This document shows positions 1 through 6,750 of a stretch of DNA of 10,785 bases, one piece after another (positions within the stretch are counted from its first letter, which is position 1; each line of letters opens with the position of its first letter). Source of the stretch: Variovorax sp. GTDB lineage: Bacteria > Pseudomonadota > Gammaproteobacteria > Burkholderiales > Burkholderiaceae_C. The notes under the pieces were generated by a model, which saw only the letters and a list, made by a program, of their open reading frames with translations, did no database searches and was not told the DNA's origin. The DNA lies in the NCBI GenBank assembly GCA_028292835.1, contig JAQGLP010000205.1:1-10785 (forward strand), given 5' to 3'. The position numbers and the translations under genes are program-made.

Positions 1-251
1 GGCCCGGCAAAGCGGTCGAGCGCCTCGGCCAGGCGCGCCGGGTGGGCGGCGTCGTCCGCCGCGATGTGCACGATCAGCGGATGGTCGCCCGGGCGGCCCT
101 TGGCGGCGAAGATGCCCGCCACGGCGGCGTCGCTGGTGGCGTCGGCGCCCAGGCCGTAGACCGTCTCGGTCGGAAACGCGACCAGGCGGCCGGCGTGCAG
201 CGCGTCGGCCGCCTCGCTGATCGCGTCGGGCGACTGGCCATCGAGAATCAT
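1..251 (-). CDS. tsaC: L-threonylcarbamoyladenylate synthase (Sua5/YrdC family), N-terminal part
   Basis: The enzyme makes threonylcarbamoyl-AMP from threonine, bicarbonate and ATP in the cytoplasm. This is the first step of the universal t6A modification at position 37 of ANN-decoding tRNAs. The 83 visible residues start at the ATG at 251-249 and run off the left edge of the window. They contain the YrdC-fold signature FPTETVYGLGADA (residues 26-38) and the KGRP..HPLIVH block (51-62), which line the nucleotide and threonine pocket in this family. The gene follows purK by 22 bases, and a GGAG at 265-262 lies 10 bases before the ATG, so it is probably the third gene of a purE-purK-tsaC operon. 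Because the C-terminus is missing, I cannot tell a short TsaC from a longer Sua5 with the extra C-terminal domain. The family is certain; the subtype is not. Confidence 0.93.
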   Translation of the reverse strand, partial: MILDGQSPDAISEAADALHAGRLVAFPTETVYGLGADATSDAAVAGIFAAKGRPGDHPLIVHIAADDAAHPARLAEALDRFAG

Positions 252-273
252 GGGATGCGCACTCCGGCCGGGT

Positions 274-1491
274 TCAGGAAGACAGTTCCAGCGGCAACCC
301 GAGCAGTGCAGCGGCGTGCCGCGCCGTGGCGCGCACCACCTCCCGGTCGGCCCCGGTGATGTTCAAGTGCCCCATCTTGCGGCCGCGCCGGGCCTCGGCC
401 TTGCCGTACAGGTGCAGGTGCGCGCCGGGCAGCGCCAGCACCGCCTCCCAGGGCGGCTCGGCCGGGGTGTCGGCGGCCGCCGGCTGGCTGGCCGGCTCGG
501 CGCCGATCGCCTGCGCTGCCTCCCGCGGCGCGAACCACAGGTCGCCCAGCAGGTTGAGCATGACGGTCGGGCTGTGCTGGCGCGGCGGGGTGAGCGGCAG
601 GCCGGCGAGCGTGCGCACCTGCAGTTCGAACTGCGACACGTCGCAGCCGTCCTGCGTCCAGTGGCCGCTGTTGTGCGGGCGTGGCGCCATCTCGTTGACC
701 ACCAGCACGCCGTTGTCCAGCACAAAGAACTCGACGCACAGCACGCCGACGTAGTCCAGCCCTTCCGCGATCGATTTCGCGGCCTCCACCGCCCGCTGCG
801 CCTGTGCTGAAGGCATGTTTTGCGCATAGGCCTCGGTGACGGCAAGGATGCCGTCCCGGTGGGTGTTGCGCTGCGGCGGGAAGTGCACGACCTGCCCGTC
901 CTGGCCGCGCGCCACGATCACCGAGCACTCGAAGGCGAGCGGCAGCAGCTTTTCGAGCACGCAGGCGACCTCGCCCAGTTCGGCCCAGGCGGCGGCCAGC
1001 TCGGCGCGGTCGCTCACCCGCCGCTGGCCCTTGCCGTCGTAGCCCAGGCGCGCCGTCTTGAGGATGCCCGGCAGCAGCGCGGCGCTCACGGCCGCCAGAT
1101 CGGTCTCGGTGCCGATGACCGCATAGGGCGCGCACACCACGCCGCAGCGCTTGAAATGCGCCTTCTCGGCGATGCGGTCCTGCGCGATGGCCACCGCCTG
1201 CGCCGCCGGGGCCACGCGCCGCGCCACGGCGAGGTTGTCGAGCGCCTGCGCCGGCACGTTCTCGAACTCGGTCGTGATGGCGCCCGACAGCCCGGCCAGC
1301 CGCGCCAGCCCGTCGATGTCGAGGTAGTCGGCCTGGACGAAGTGGTGGCTGATGCGCCCGGCCGGGCTGTCGGCCTCCGGGTCGAGCACCGCCGTGAAGT
1401 AGCCCATGCGCTGGGCGGCGTGCACGAACATGCGCCCGAGCTGGCCGCCGCCCAGCACGCCGAGCGTGGCGCCGGGAAGGAGCGGGCTCAT
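274..1491 (-). CDS. purK: N5-carboxyaminoimidazole ribonucleotide synthase PurK
   Basis: PurK is a cytoplasmic ATP-grasp enzyme that carboxylates AIR with bicarbonate and ATP to N5-CAIR, which PurE then rearranges. The 405-residue product has the N-terminal LGGGQLGRM loop (residues 13-21), TTEFENVP (73-80), the ATP-grasp lysine region ILKTARLGYDGKGQ (143-156), VEFF (253-256) and the metal/nucleotide segment NEMAPRPHNSGH (266-277). It ends with the usual KMGHLNI block (372-378). A stretch of Ala, Pro and Glu around residues 325-348 interrupts the C-terminal domain, where most homologues have a shorter linker. This makes the protein slightly longer than typical. The ATG overlaps the purE stop (ATGA), and a GGGAG at 1503-1499 gives a good ribosome site 7 bases upstream, so coupling to purE is likely. 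Identification is secure. Confidence 0.97.
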   Translation of the reverse strand: MSPLLPGATLGVLGGGQLGRMFVHAAQRMGYFTAVLDPEADSPAGRISHHFVQADYLDIDGLARLAGLSGAITTEFENVPAQALDNLAVARRVAPAAQAVAIAQDRIAEKAHFKRCGVVCAPYAVIGTETDLAAVSAALLPGILKTARLGYDGKGQRRVSDRAELAAAWAELGEVACVLEKLLPLAFECSVIVARGQDGQVVHFPPQRNTHRDGILAVTEAYAQNMPSAQAQRAVEAAKSIAEGLDYVGVLCVEFFVLDNGVLVVNEMAPRPHNSGHWTQDGCDVSQFELQVRTLAGLPLTPPRQHSPTVMLNLLGDLWFAPREAAQAIGAEPASQPAAADTPAEPPWEAVLALPGAHLHLYGKAEARRGRKMGHLNITGADREVVRATARHAAALLGLPLELSS

Positions 1492-2036
1492 CGCGCGGCT
1501 CCCGCATCCGGCTGGGCGACCGCCGGCGGCAGCGTCATCGCCTCGGCCGCGGCCGTCTGCCGGGCGCGAAAGGCGTCGAGCCGCGCGGCCAGTACCGGAT
1601 CGCCCACCGCCCGCATCGCCACCGCGAACAGCGCCGCGTTGGACGCGCCGGCCGCGCCGATGGCAAAGGTCGCCACCGGCACGCCCCTGGGCATCTGCAC
1701 GATGCTGTAGAGCGAATCGACGCCCTGGAGATGGCGGCTCGCCACCGGCACGCCGAGCACCGGCACGGCGGTCTTGGCCGCCAGCATGCCCGGCAGGTGG
1801 GCCGCGCCGCCGGCGCCGGCGATGATGGCGCCGAGCCCGCGCGAGGCCGCGCTCTCGGCATAGGCAAAGAGCGCGTCGGGCATGCGGTGCGCCGAGACCA
1901 CCCGCGTTTCGTGGGCAATGCCAAATTGCTGGAGAATCTCCACGGCATGGCGCATCGTCTCCCAGTCGGAGTCCGAGCCCATCACCACACCGACCTGGAC
2001 GCCGCCTCGGACGCCCGCTGGATTTACATCGTTCAT
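1488..2036 (-). CDS. purE: N5-carboxyaminoimidazole ribonucleotide mutase PurE
   Basis: PurE converts N5-CAIR to CAIR, the step after PurK in de novo purine synthesis; the family is an octamer in the cytoplasm. The 182-residue product shows the class I PurE motifs in order: VVMGSDSDW (residues 17-25), VSAHR with His50 as the likely catalytic histidine (47-51), AGAGGAAHLPGM (73-84) and MPRGVPVATFAIG (115-127). I chose the ATG at 2036 because the reading frame stays open far upstream as an antisense shadow of cnoX, whereas this start leaves only about 14 residues before the first beta strand. No strong Shine-Dalgarno sequence precedes it. The stop overlaps the purK start by ATGA. The gene faces cnoX across only 36 bases. 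The Ala-rich C-terminal tail is ordinary for GC-rich homologues. Confidence 0.96.
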   Translation of the reverse strand: MNDVNPAGVRGGVQVGVVMGSDSDWETMRHAVEILQQFGIAHETRVVSAHRMPDALFAYAESAASRGLGAIIAGAGGAAHLPGMLAAKTAVPVLGVPVASRHLQGVDSLYSIVQMPRGVPVATFAIGAAGASNAALFAVAMRAVGDPVLAARLDAFRARQTAAAEAMTLPPAVAQPDAGAAR

Positions 2037-2072
2037 GGTTCCAATTTTACGTTTCACCCTCAGCTTGACCCG
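2023..2072. promoter_or_regulatory. Shared divergent promoter region, purE / cnoX
   Basis: Only 36 bases separate the two divergent start codons, and this is the most AT-rich patch in the area. On the minus strand TAAAAT (2049-2044) matches the -10 consensus at five of six bases, but it lies only 7 bases before the purE ATG, which would give a nearly leaderless transcript; I see no clear -35. On the plus strand TTTACA (2023-2028, inside purE) resembles a -35, followed 17 bases later by a poor -10, TTTACG (2046-2051). Both readings are inference. Neither gene has a convincing ribosome-binding site here. Confidence 0.3.
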
Positions 2073-2996
2073 ATGATCGACATCACTCTCGAAAACCTTC
2101 AGACCGAACTGGTCGACGGCTCGATGACCACGCCCGTGCTGCTGGACATCTGGGCCGAATGGTGCGGCCCGTGCAAGCAGCTCGGGCCCGTGCTCGAAAA
2201 GCTGGAGACCGAGTACGCCGGGCGCTTCACCCTGGCCAAGCTCGACGCCGACAAGATCCCGCAGGTCTCGCAGCAGCTCTCGCAGATGTTCGGCGTGCGC
2301 AGCATCCCGTTTTGCGTCATGTTCAAGGACGGCCAGCCGGTGGACGGCTTCGTCGGCGCCATTCCGGCGGCCGAGATCCGCGCCTTCCTCGACAAGCACG
2401 TGGCGCCGCCCGCGCTGGAGGACGAGGACGAGGGCCTGGAAGCCGCCGCGCCCGATCCCCTGGCCGAGGGCGACACCGAAGGCGCCCTGGAGCAACTGCG
2501 GCAGGCCGTCGTCGCCGACCCGGCCAACGACGCCGCGCGCTTCGATTACGTCAAGCTGCTGCTGCAGGCAGGCCGCCACGACGACGCCAAGGTGGCCTTC
2601 GCGCCGGTAATCGGCAAAACCGCGCTGGTGCGCCGCTTCGATGCCCTGCAGCGCTGGATGGACGCCATCGATTTCGCGGCTCCCGTCGCGGGCACGGCGC
2701 GCGACGCGGCCGAATTCGACGCCAGGATCGCGGCCAACAAGCGCGACTTCCAGGCCCGTTTCGACCGCGCCCGCGTGCTGATGGCTCAGCAGCAATGGAC
2801 CGCCGCCATGGACGAGCTGCTCGAAATCCTGATGCGCGACAAGGCCTGGAGCGACGAGCTGGCGCGCAAGACCTGTGTGGCGATCCTGGAGATCATCGAG
2901 CCGCCGAAGGTGAAGGTGGCCGACGGCCAGATCCCGCCCGACGACCCGACCGTGGCCACCTACCGCCGGCGCCTGAGCAGCATCATCCTGAGCTGA
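2073..2996 (+). CDS. cnoX: CnoX/YbbN-type chaperedoxin (thioredoxin domain plus TPR region)
   Basis: CnoX proteins are cytoplasmic holdases that protect clients from overoxidation and hand them to GroEL or DnaK. This 307-residue protein has an N-terminal thioredoxin fold (about residues 1-110) with the redox motif WCGPC (30-34), the cis-proline loop SIPF (77-80) and the FKDGQPVDGFVG strand pair (84-95). An acidic linker (115-135) leads to a helical TPR-like region (about 136-275). The C-terminal YRRRLSSIIL matches the end of E. coli YbbN in pattern. Unlike E. coli YbbN, whose motif is SQHC, both active-site cysteines are present, so real oxidoreductase activity is expected, as reported for Caulobacter CnoX. 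A third cysteine (Cys81) sits directly after the cis-proline. The frame extends upstream, but the ATG at 2073 is the first that gives a normal thioredoxin N-terminus. Confidence 0.93.
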   Translation: MIDITLENLQTELVDGSMTTPVLLDIWAEWCGPCKQLGPVLEKLETEYAGRFTLAKLDADKIPQVSQQLSQMFGVRSIPFCVMFKDGQPVDGFVGAIPAAEIRAFLDKHVAPPALEDEDEGLEAAAPDPLAEGDTEGALEQLRQAVVADPANDAARFDYVKLLLQAGRHDDAKVAFAPVIGKTALVRRFDALQRWMDAIDFAAPVAGTARDAAEFDARIAANKRDFQARFDRARVLMAQQQWTAAMDELLEILMRDKAWSDELARKTCVAILEIIEPPKVKVADGQIPPDDPTVATYRRRLSSIILS

Positions 2997-3019
2997 AGAC
3001 GGCACGGGCGCGGCTCGCA

Positions 3020-3055
3020 TACGATCCGGGCATCGCGCAATGCCTGTCCGAAGGA
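3020..3055 (+). promoter_or_regulatory. Possible promoter -10 and ribosome site of the META lipoprotein gene
   Basis: TACGAT at 3020-3025 is a fair -10 match (four of six) in the 64-base gap after cnoX, but no -35 is recognisable. AAGGA at 3051-3055 is a good Shine-Dalgarno sequence 5 bases before the ATG at 3061. This ribosome site decides the start in favour of 3061 over the in-frame ATG at 3040. The promoter part is weak; the gene could also be read through from cnoX. Confidence 0.35.
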
Positions 3056-3060
3056 TTCCC

Positions 3061-3549
3061 ATGCCGCATGCCGCCCTCCCGCCCGTGCTTCGTCAACGCG
3101 CGCGCTTCGCCGCTGGCCTGCTGGGGCTGGCCGGTGCCAGCCTCGCGCTCACGGCCGGCTGCGCCAGCGTGAGTCTCGACGAGCCGCTCGAGGGCACGCC
3201 CTGGCGCCTGGTGCAGCTCGACGGCCGCCCGGTCGCCCTGGCCAGCATCGACAGCCAGGCCGAGCCGCACCTGCAGTTCGACGCCGAACGACGGCAGATC
3301 AGCGGCCTGGGAGGCTGCAACCGCCTGTCGGGCGGCTACCGCCGCGAGGGCCACGCGCTGCGCATCGGCCCCGTCGCCTCGACCCGCATGGCCTGCGCCG
3401 ATACGGCGCGCATGGCGGTCGAGACGCGCTTCGTGGCGGTGCTCGAGGCCACCGCCGGCTTCGACCTGAAGGGTGAGCAGCTCACGCTGCTCGACAGCCG
3501 GTCGCTGCCGCTGGCGGTGCTCGAGCTCGGGCTGCGCAAGGCGCCCTGA
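3061..3549 (+). CDS. META (HslJ-like) domain lipoprotein
   Basis: The 162-residue product has a lipoprotein signal: an Arg-rich n-region (residues 11-15), a hydrophobic core (16-30) and the lipobox LTAGC with Cys34 as the lipidated residue. Residue +2 is Ala, so outer-membrane sorting is expected if the Lol rule applies. The mature part is a single META domain: the WRL strand (48-50), the hallmark GLGGCNRLSGGY (82-93) and STRMAC (107-112), whose two cysteines (Cys86, Cys112) are conserved in many members. The E. coli relative HslJ is heat-inducible and linked to novobiocin resistance, but the biochemical role of META domains is not known, so I assign no function. It follows cnoX on the same strand by 64 bases and may share its stress context; that link is inference. 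Confidence 0.9.
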   Translation: MPHAALPPVLRQRARFAAGLLGLAGASLALTAGCASVSLDEPLEGTPWRLVQLDGRPVALASIDSQAEPHLQFDAERRQISGLGGCNRLSGGYRREGHALRIGPVASTRMACADTARMAVETRFVAVLEATAGFDLKGEQLTLLDSRSLPLAVLELGLRKAP

Positions 3550-3565
3550 CGCTCTCCGTACTCCC

Positions 3566-3597
3566 GAGAGGCACCGGGCTCAGCCCGTCAGCCTCTC
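3566..3597. terminator. Hairpin between the converging META gene and purC
   Basis: A perfect 7-base inverted repeat, GAGAGGC (3566-3572) and GCCTCTC (3591-3597), encloses a second stem, CGGGC (3575-3579) and GCCCG (3583-3587), with a TCA loop that is the complement of the purC stop codon. The genes converge here, 30 bases apart, so a two-way terminator is a natural reading. Neither strand has a T-tract after the stem, so intrinsic termination is not assured. Confidence 0.45.
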
Positions 3598-4485
3598 CAG
3601 CGCCTGCTGGTACTTGGCCGCGGTCTTCTCGATCACCTCGGCCGGCAGGCGCGGCGCGGGCGGGGTCTTGTCCCAGGGCTTGCCGTTGATGCGGGTGGCT
3701 TCGAGCCAGTCGCGCACGAATTGCTTGTCGTAGCTCGGCGGATTGACGCCTGCGGCGAGCGCGGCCTCGTAGCCCTCGATGGGCCAGTAGCGCGAGCTGT
3801 CGGGCGTCAACACCTCGTCCATCAGCACCAGCGTTCCGGCCTCGTCCAGCCCGAATTCGAACTTCGTGTCGGCAATGATCAGGCCCTGGGCCAGCGCGAT
3901 GCCGGCGGCCGTCTCGTAGAGCGCAATGCTGGTCTCGCGGATCTGCTGCGCGAGCTGCGGTCCGACGATCTCCACCACCCGGTCGTAGCTGATGTTTTCA
4001 TCGTGCTCGCCGGCCTGCGCCTTGGCCGCCGGCGTGAAGATCGGGCGCGGCAGCTTGCTCGCGAGCCCCAGGCCCTCGGGCAGCGGCACGCCGCACACCG
4101 CCTGGTTCTGCTGGTACTCCTGCCATCCGCTGCCCACCAGGTAGCCGCGCACCACGGCCTCGACCGGGATGGGCGCGAGTCGCTTGACCAGCATCGAGCG
4201 GTCCCGCACCTGCGCCACCTCGTCGGGCGCGACCACGCCCTCGGGCGCCTCGCCGGTCAGGTGGTTGGGGCACAGGCGCGCGAGGCGCTCGAACCACCAC
4301 AGCGCCATCCGCGTGAGGATCTCGCCCTTGCCGGGAATCGGCTCTCCCATGATGACGTCGAAGGCGGAGAGGCGGTCGCTCGCCACCATCAGGATGCGGT
4401 CGCTGCCCACCGCGTAGTTGTCGCGCACCTTGCCGCGCGCGAGCAGCGGCAGGCTGTGGAGAGAGGATGTGTGGACGGTGGTCAT
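3580..4485 (-). CDS. purC: Phosphoribosylaminoimidazole-succinocarboxamide synthase (SAICAR synthetase)
   Basis: PurC joins aspartate to CAIR using ATP to make SAICAR, the step directly after PurE. The 301-residue product carries GKVRDNY (residues 18-24), SDRLSAFD (36-43), the signature EAVVRGYLVGSGWQEY (109-124), IADTKFEFG (204-212) and MDEVLTPDSSRYW (222-234). The length of about 300 fits the longer PurC type common in betaproteobacteria and yeast rather than the roughly 240-residue E. coli type. The ATG at 4485 gives the usual short N-terminus before the GK(V)RD motif; no good Shine-Dalgarno sequence precedes it. The gene lies downstream of fba, but an intrinsic terminator intervenes, so it probably has its own promoter in 4486-4556. 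It is separated from purE and purK by two genes on the other strand. Confidence 0.97.
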   Translation of the reverse strand: MTTVHTSSLHSLPLLARGKVRDNYAVGSDRILMVASDRLSAFDVIMGEPIPGKGEILTRMALWWFERLARLCPNHLTGEAPEGVVAPDEVAQVRDRSMLVKRLAPIPVEAVVRGYLVGSGWQEYQQNQAVCGVPLPEGLGLASKLPRPIFTPAAKAQAGEHDENISYDRVVEIVGPQLAQQIRETSIALYETAAGIALAQGLIIADTKFEFGLDEAGTLVLMDEVLTPDSSRYWPIEGYEAALAAGVNPPSYDKQFVRDWLEATRINGKPWDKTPPAPRLPAEVIEKTAAKYQQALERLTG

Positions 4486-4532
4486 GGCGGTGTCGAAGAA
4501 CAATGGGAGTCGCGGTGGAGATTGTGCGTCCT

Positions 4533-4548
4533 GCGCGCTGCTGCGCGC
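4533..4548. repeat. Small GC hairpin / 10-base tandem repeat ahead of purC
   Basis: GCGCGC at 4533-4538 and 4543-4548 flank a TGCT loop. Because GCGCGC is self-complementary, this is both a 6-base-pair hairpin and a near-perfect direct repeat with a period of 10. It lies between the fba terminator and the purC start, where the purC promoter should be. I see no good promoter hexamers around it. It may be chance in GC-rich DNA. Confidence 0.3.
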
Positions 4549-4556
4549 CGGCCCGT

Positions 4557-4580
4557 AAAAAAGCCACCGCGAGCGGTGGC
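4557..4580 (-). terminator. Intrinsic terminator of fba
   Basis: Read on the minus strand, GCCACCGC and GCGGTGGC form a perfect 8-base inverted repeat (4580-4563) with almost no loop, followed at once by six T residues (4562-4557). It starts 33 bases after the fba stop codon. This is a textbook Rho-independent terminator and separates fba from purC. Confidence 0.9.
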
Positions 4581-4613
4581 CGGTTTGCCGGAGAGGCGGT
4601 AGCGCCGCGCGGC

Positions 4614-5678
<1,065 letters not shown>

Positions 5679-5696
5679 GGAGATACCTCGCGGAGT

Positions 5697-5746
5697 AAAG
5701 AAAAACCGGCCCGGCGGCTTCCTCGGCAGGAGGAAGCGGGCGCCGG
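5697..5746 (-). terminator. Hairpin with T-tract ahead of fba (terminator or leader attenuator)
   Basis: A perfect 8-base inverted repeat, GCTTCCTC (5717-5724) and GAGGAAGC (5730-5737), with a 5-base loop is extended by CCGGCG (5711-5716) and CGCCGG (5741-5746) across a GGG bulge. On the minus strand the stem is followed within a few bases by TTTTTCTTT (5705-5697). An alternative pairing of the GCCGG segment brings the stem right up to the T-tract. It lies 17 bases past the hydrolase stop and so suits a terminator for that gene, but it ends only 18 bases before the fba ATG. Confidence 0.75.
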
Positions 5747-5760
5747 ATGTACTGCTTTCG

Positions 5761-5766
5761 ATTCTA
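5761..5766 (-). promoter_or_regulatory. Candidate -10 element for fba (TAGAAT)
   Basis: TAGAAT on the minus strand (5766-5761) matches the -10 consensus at five of six bases and includes the stop codon of the hydrolase gene. The identical hexamer precedes pgk. If used, transcription would start near 5754, and the hairpin at 5711-5746 would lie inside a leader of about 75 bases. I see no convincing -35, so this is inference. Confidence 0.35.
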
Positions 5767-6678
5767 CCGAGCGCCCGGGCCGGAAAGCGTCGGCGAAAGC
5801 CCCAGAAAATCCAGCAACGGCGGCGTGACCGGCCCGCCGATCCATTGCAGCGGCCGGGCCACCGCGCCGATCAGCGTGACGTGGCCCAGGTCGTCGAACT
5901 CGCGCAGCCGCACCGGCACGCCCGCCGCGCGCAGGCGCTCGGCCATCTGTTCGGTGTTGCGCACCGGGTTGACCGTCCCGTCCTTGCGGGCGGCCATCAG
6001 CAGCGCCTGGGGCGAGGCGGCGGAGACGTGCGCCATCGGCTGAGAATCGGGCGGCGTGCGCGGCCAGTCGAAGGCGACCCGCGCCTGCGGGTCCTCGATC
6101 GGCAGGAAGTCGTAGGGACCGGCCAGCCCGATCCATCCGGCCAGCCCTGCCGGGCTGGCGCCCAGTTCGCCCAGCCAGCGCGCGTCGAGCGCCACCATCG
6201 CGGCGTTGTAGGCGCCCGAGCTGTGGCCCATGACGTAGACCTGCCGCGGGTTGGCGCCCAGGCTCGCCGCGTGGTCGATCGCCCATTTGACGGCGAGCGC
6301 GCTGTCGCGCACGAACACCGGGTACCGGAAGACGGGCGACAGGCCGTAGTCGGGGATCACCACCACGGCGCCGCGCGCGGCCAGTGCCTCGCCGACGAAC
6401 CTGAAGCTGGCGCGCCCGCCCTGGCTCCAGGTGCCGCCGAAGAAAAACACCACGAGGGGCGGGGCCGCGTTCGTCGCCGCCGAAGGCAAGGGCCGGTAGA
6501 CGTCGAGGCGCTGGCGCGGCGCGTTGCCATAGGCCAGATCGCCTTCGAAGCGGTAGGTGCCGTCGGGCACCAGGGCATTCAATAGCGTGACGGGCGAACA
6601 ACCGGCGAGGGCGACGCCGACCAAGGCCATCGCCGCGAGAGATGCACGGCGCAACGCAGGTACCGGAGCGAGCTTCAT
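5764..6678 (-). CDS. Lipoprotein alpha/beta-hydrolase (esterase/lipase-like)
   Basis: A 304-residue serine hydrolase with a lipoprotein signal: Lys2 and Arg10-Arg11, a hydrophobic core and lipobox LAGC with Cys27. The mature domain has the oxyanion-hole segment FFFGGTW (residues 78-84, a variant of HGG-x-W with Phe for His), the nucleophile elbow GHSSG with Ser153 (151-155), a probable acid Asp233 in RKDGTVNP and a probable catalytic His266 in DLGHVT. All triad members are present in order, so activity is expected, most likely on small esters at the membrane; the substrate is unknown. I prefer the ATG at 6678 over an upstream in-frame GTG at 6705 because it gives a compact signal peptide; neither has a clear ribosome site. 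The gene is between pyk and fba, 72 bases after pyk, and may be read from the pyk transcript. Confidence 0.88.
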   Translation of the reverse strand: MKLAPVPALRRASLAAMALVGVALAGCSPVTLLNALVPDGTYRFEGDLAYGNAPRQRLDVYRPLPSAATNAAPPLVVFFFGGTWSQGGRASFRFVGEALAARGAVVVIPDYGLSPVFRYPVFVRDSALAVKWAIDHAASLGANPRQVYVMGHSSGAYNAAMVALDARWLGELGASPAGLAGWIGLAGPYDFLPIEDPQARVAFDWPRTPPDSQPMAHVSAASPQALLMAARKDGTVNPVRNTEQMAERLRAAGVPVRLREFDDLGHVTLIGAVARPLQWIGGPVTPPLLDFLGLSPTLSGPGAR

Positions 6679-6743
6679 CCAGGCTGTACGCGCGCTGTGG
6701 CGCACCGGTTTCGGAGAAGCGACCCGCAGTGCGCACAGCCTGG
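6679..6743. repeat. Long imperfect inverted repeat between pyk and the hydrolase gene
   Basis: CCAGGCTGT (6679-6687) and ACAGCCTGG (6735-6743) are perfect 9-base complements. Inside them GCGCGCTG (6690-6697) pairs with CAGTGCGC (6727-6734) with one G-T wobble, after a 2-base bulge, and TGG (6698-6700) continues against CCG (6724-6726). A small CCG-GTTT-CGG hairpin (6705-6714) sits at the tip. There is no T-tract on the minus strand; instead the stem ends directly at the hydrolase ATG. It could be a pyk 3'-end structure or one that hides the hydrolase start. Confidence 0.6.
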
Positions 6744-6750
6744 GGCGAAC

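Noticed and set aside
820..1710. Long plus-strand open frame opposite purK and purE
   Set aside because: It is antisense to two certain genes, has biased composition (Arg, Ala, Gly, His) and no recognisable domain. Such shadow frames are expected at this GC content.
3040..3060. ATG at 3040 as start of the META lipoprotein
   Set aside because: AAGGA at 3051-3055 is spaced correctly for the ATG at 3061, and the signal peptide is complete from there.
2037..3062. Upstream extension of purE across cnoX to about 3062
   Set aside because: The frame is open but antisense to cnoX; PurE homologues begin close to the GSDSDW motif, which fits the ATG at 2036.
6679..6705. GTG start at 6705 for the hydrolase
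   Set aside because: It adds nine residues before a good signal peptide and has no better ribosome site; the ATG at 6678 is simpler. It cannot be fully excluded.
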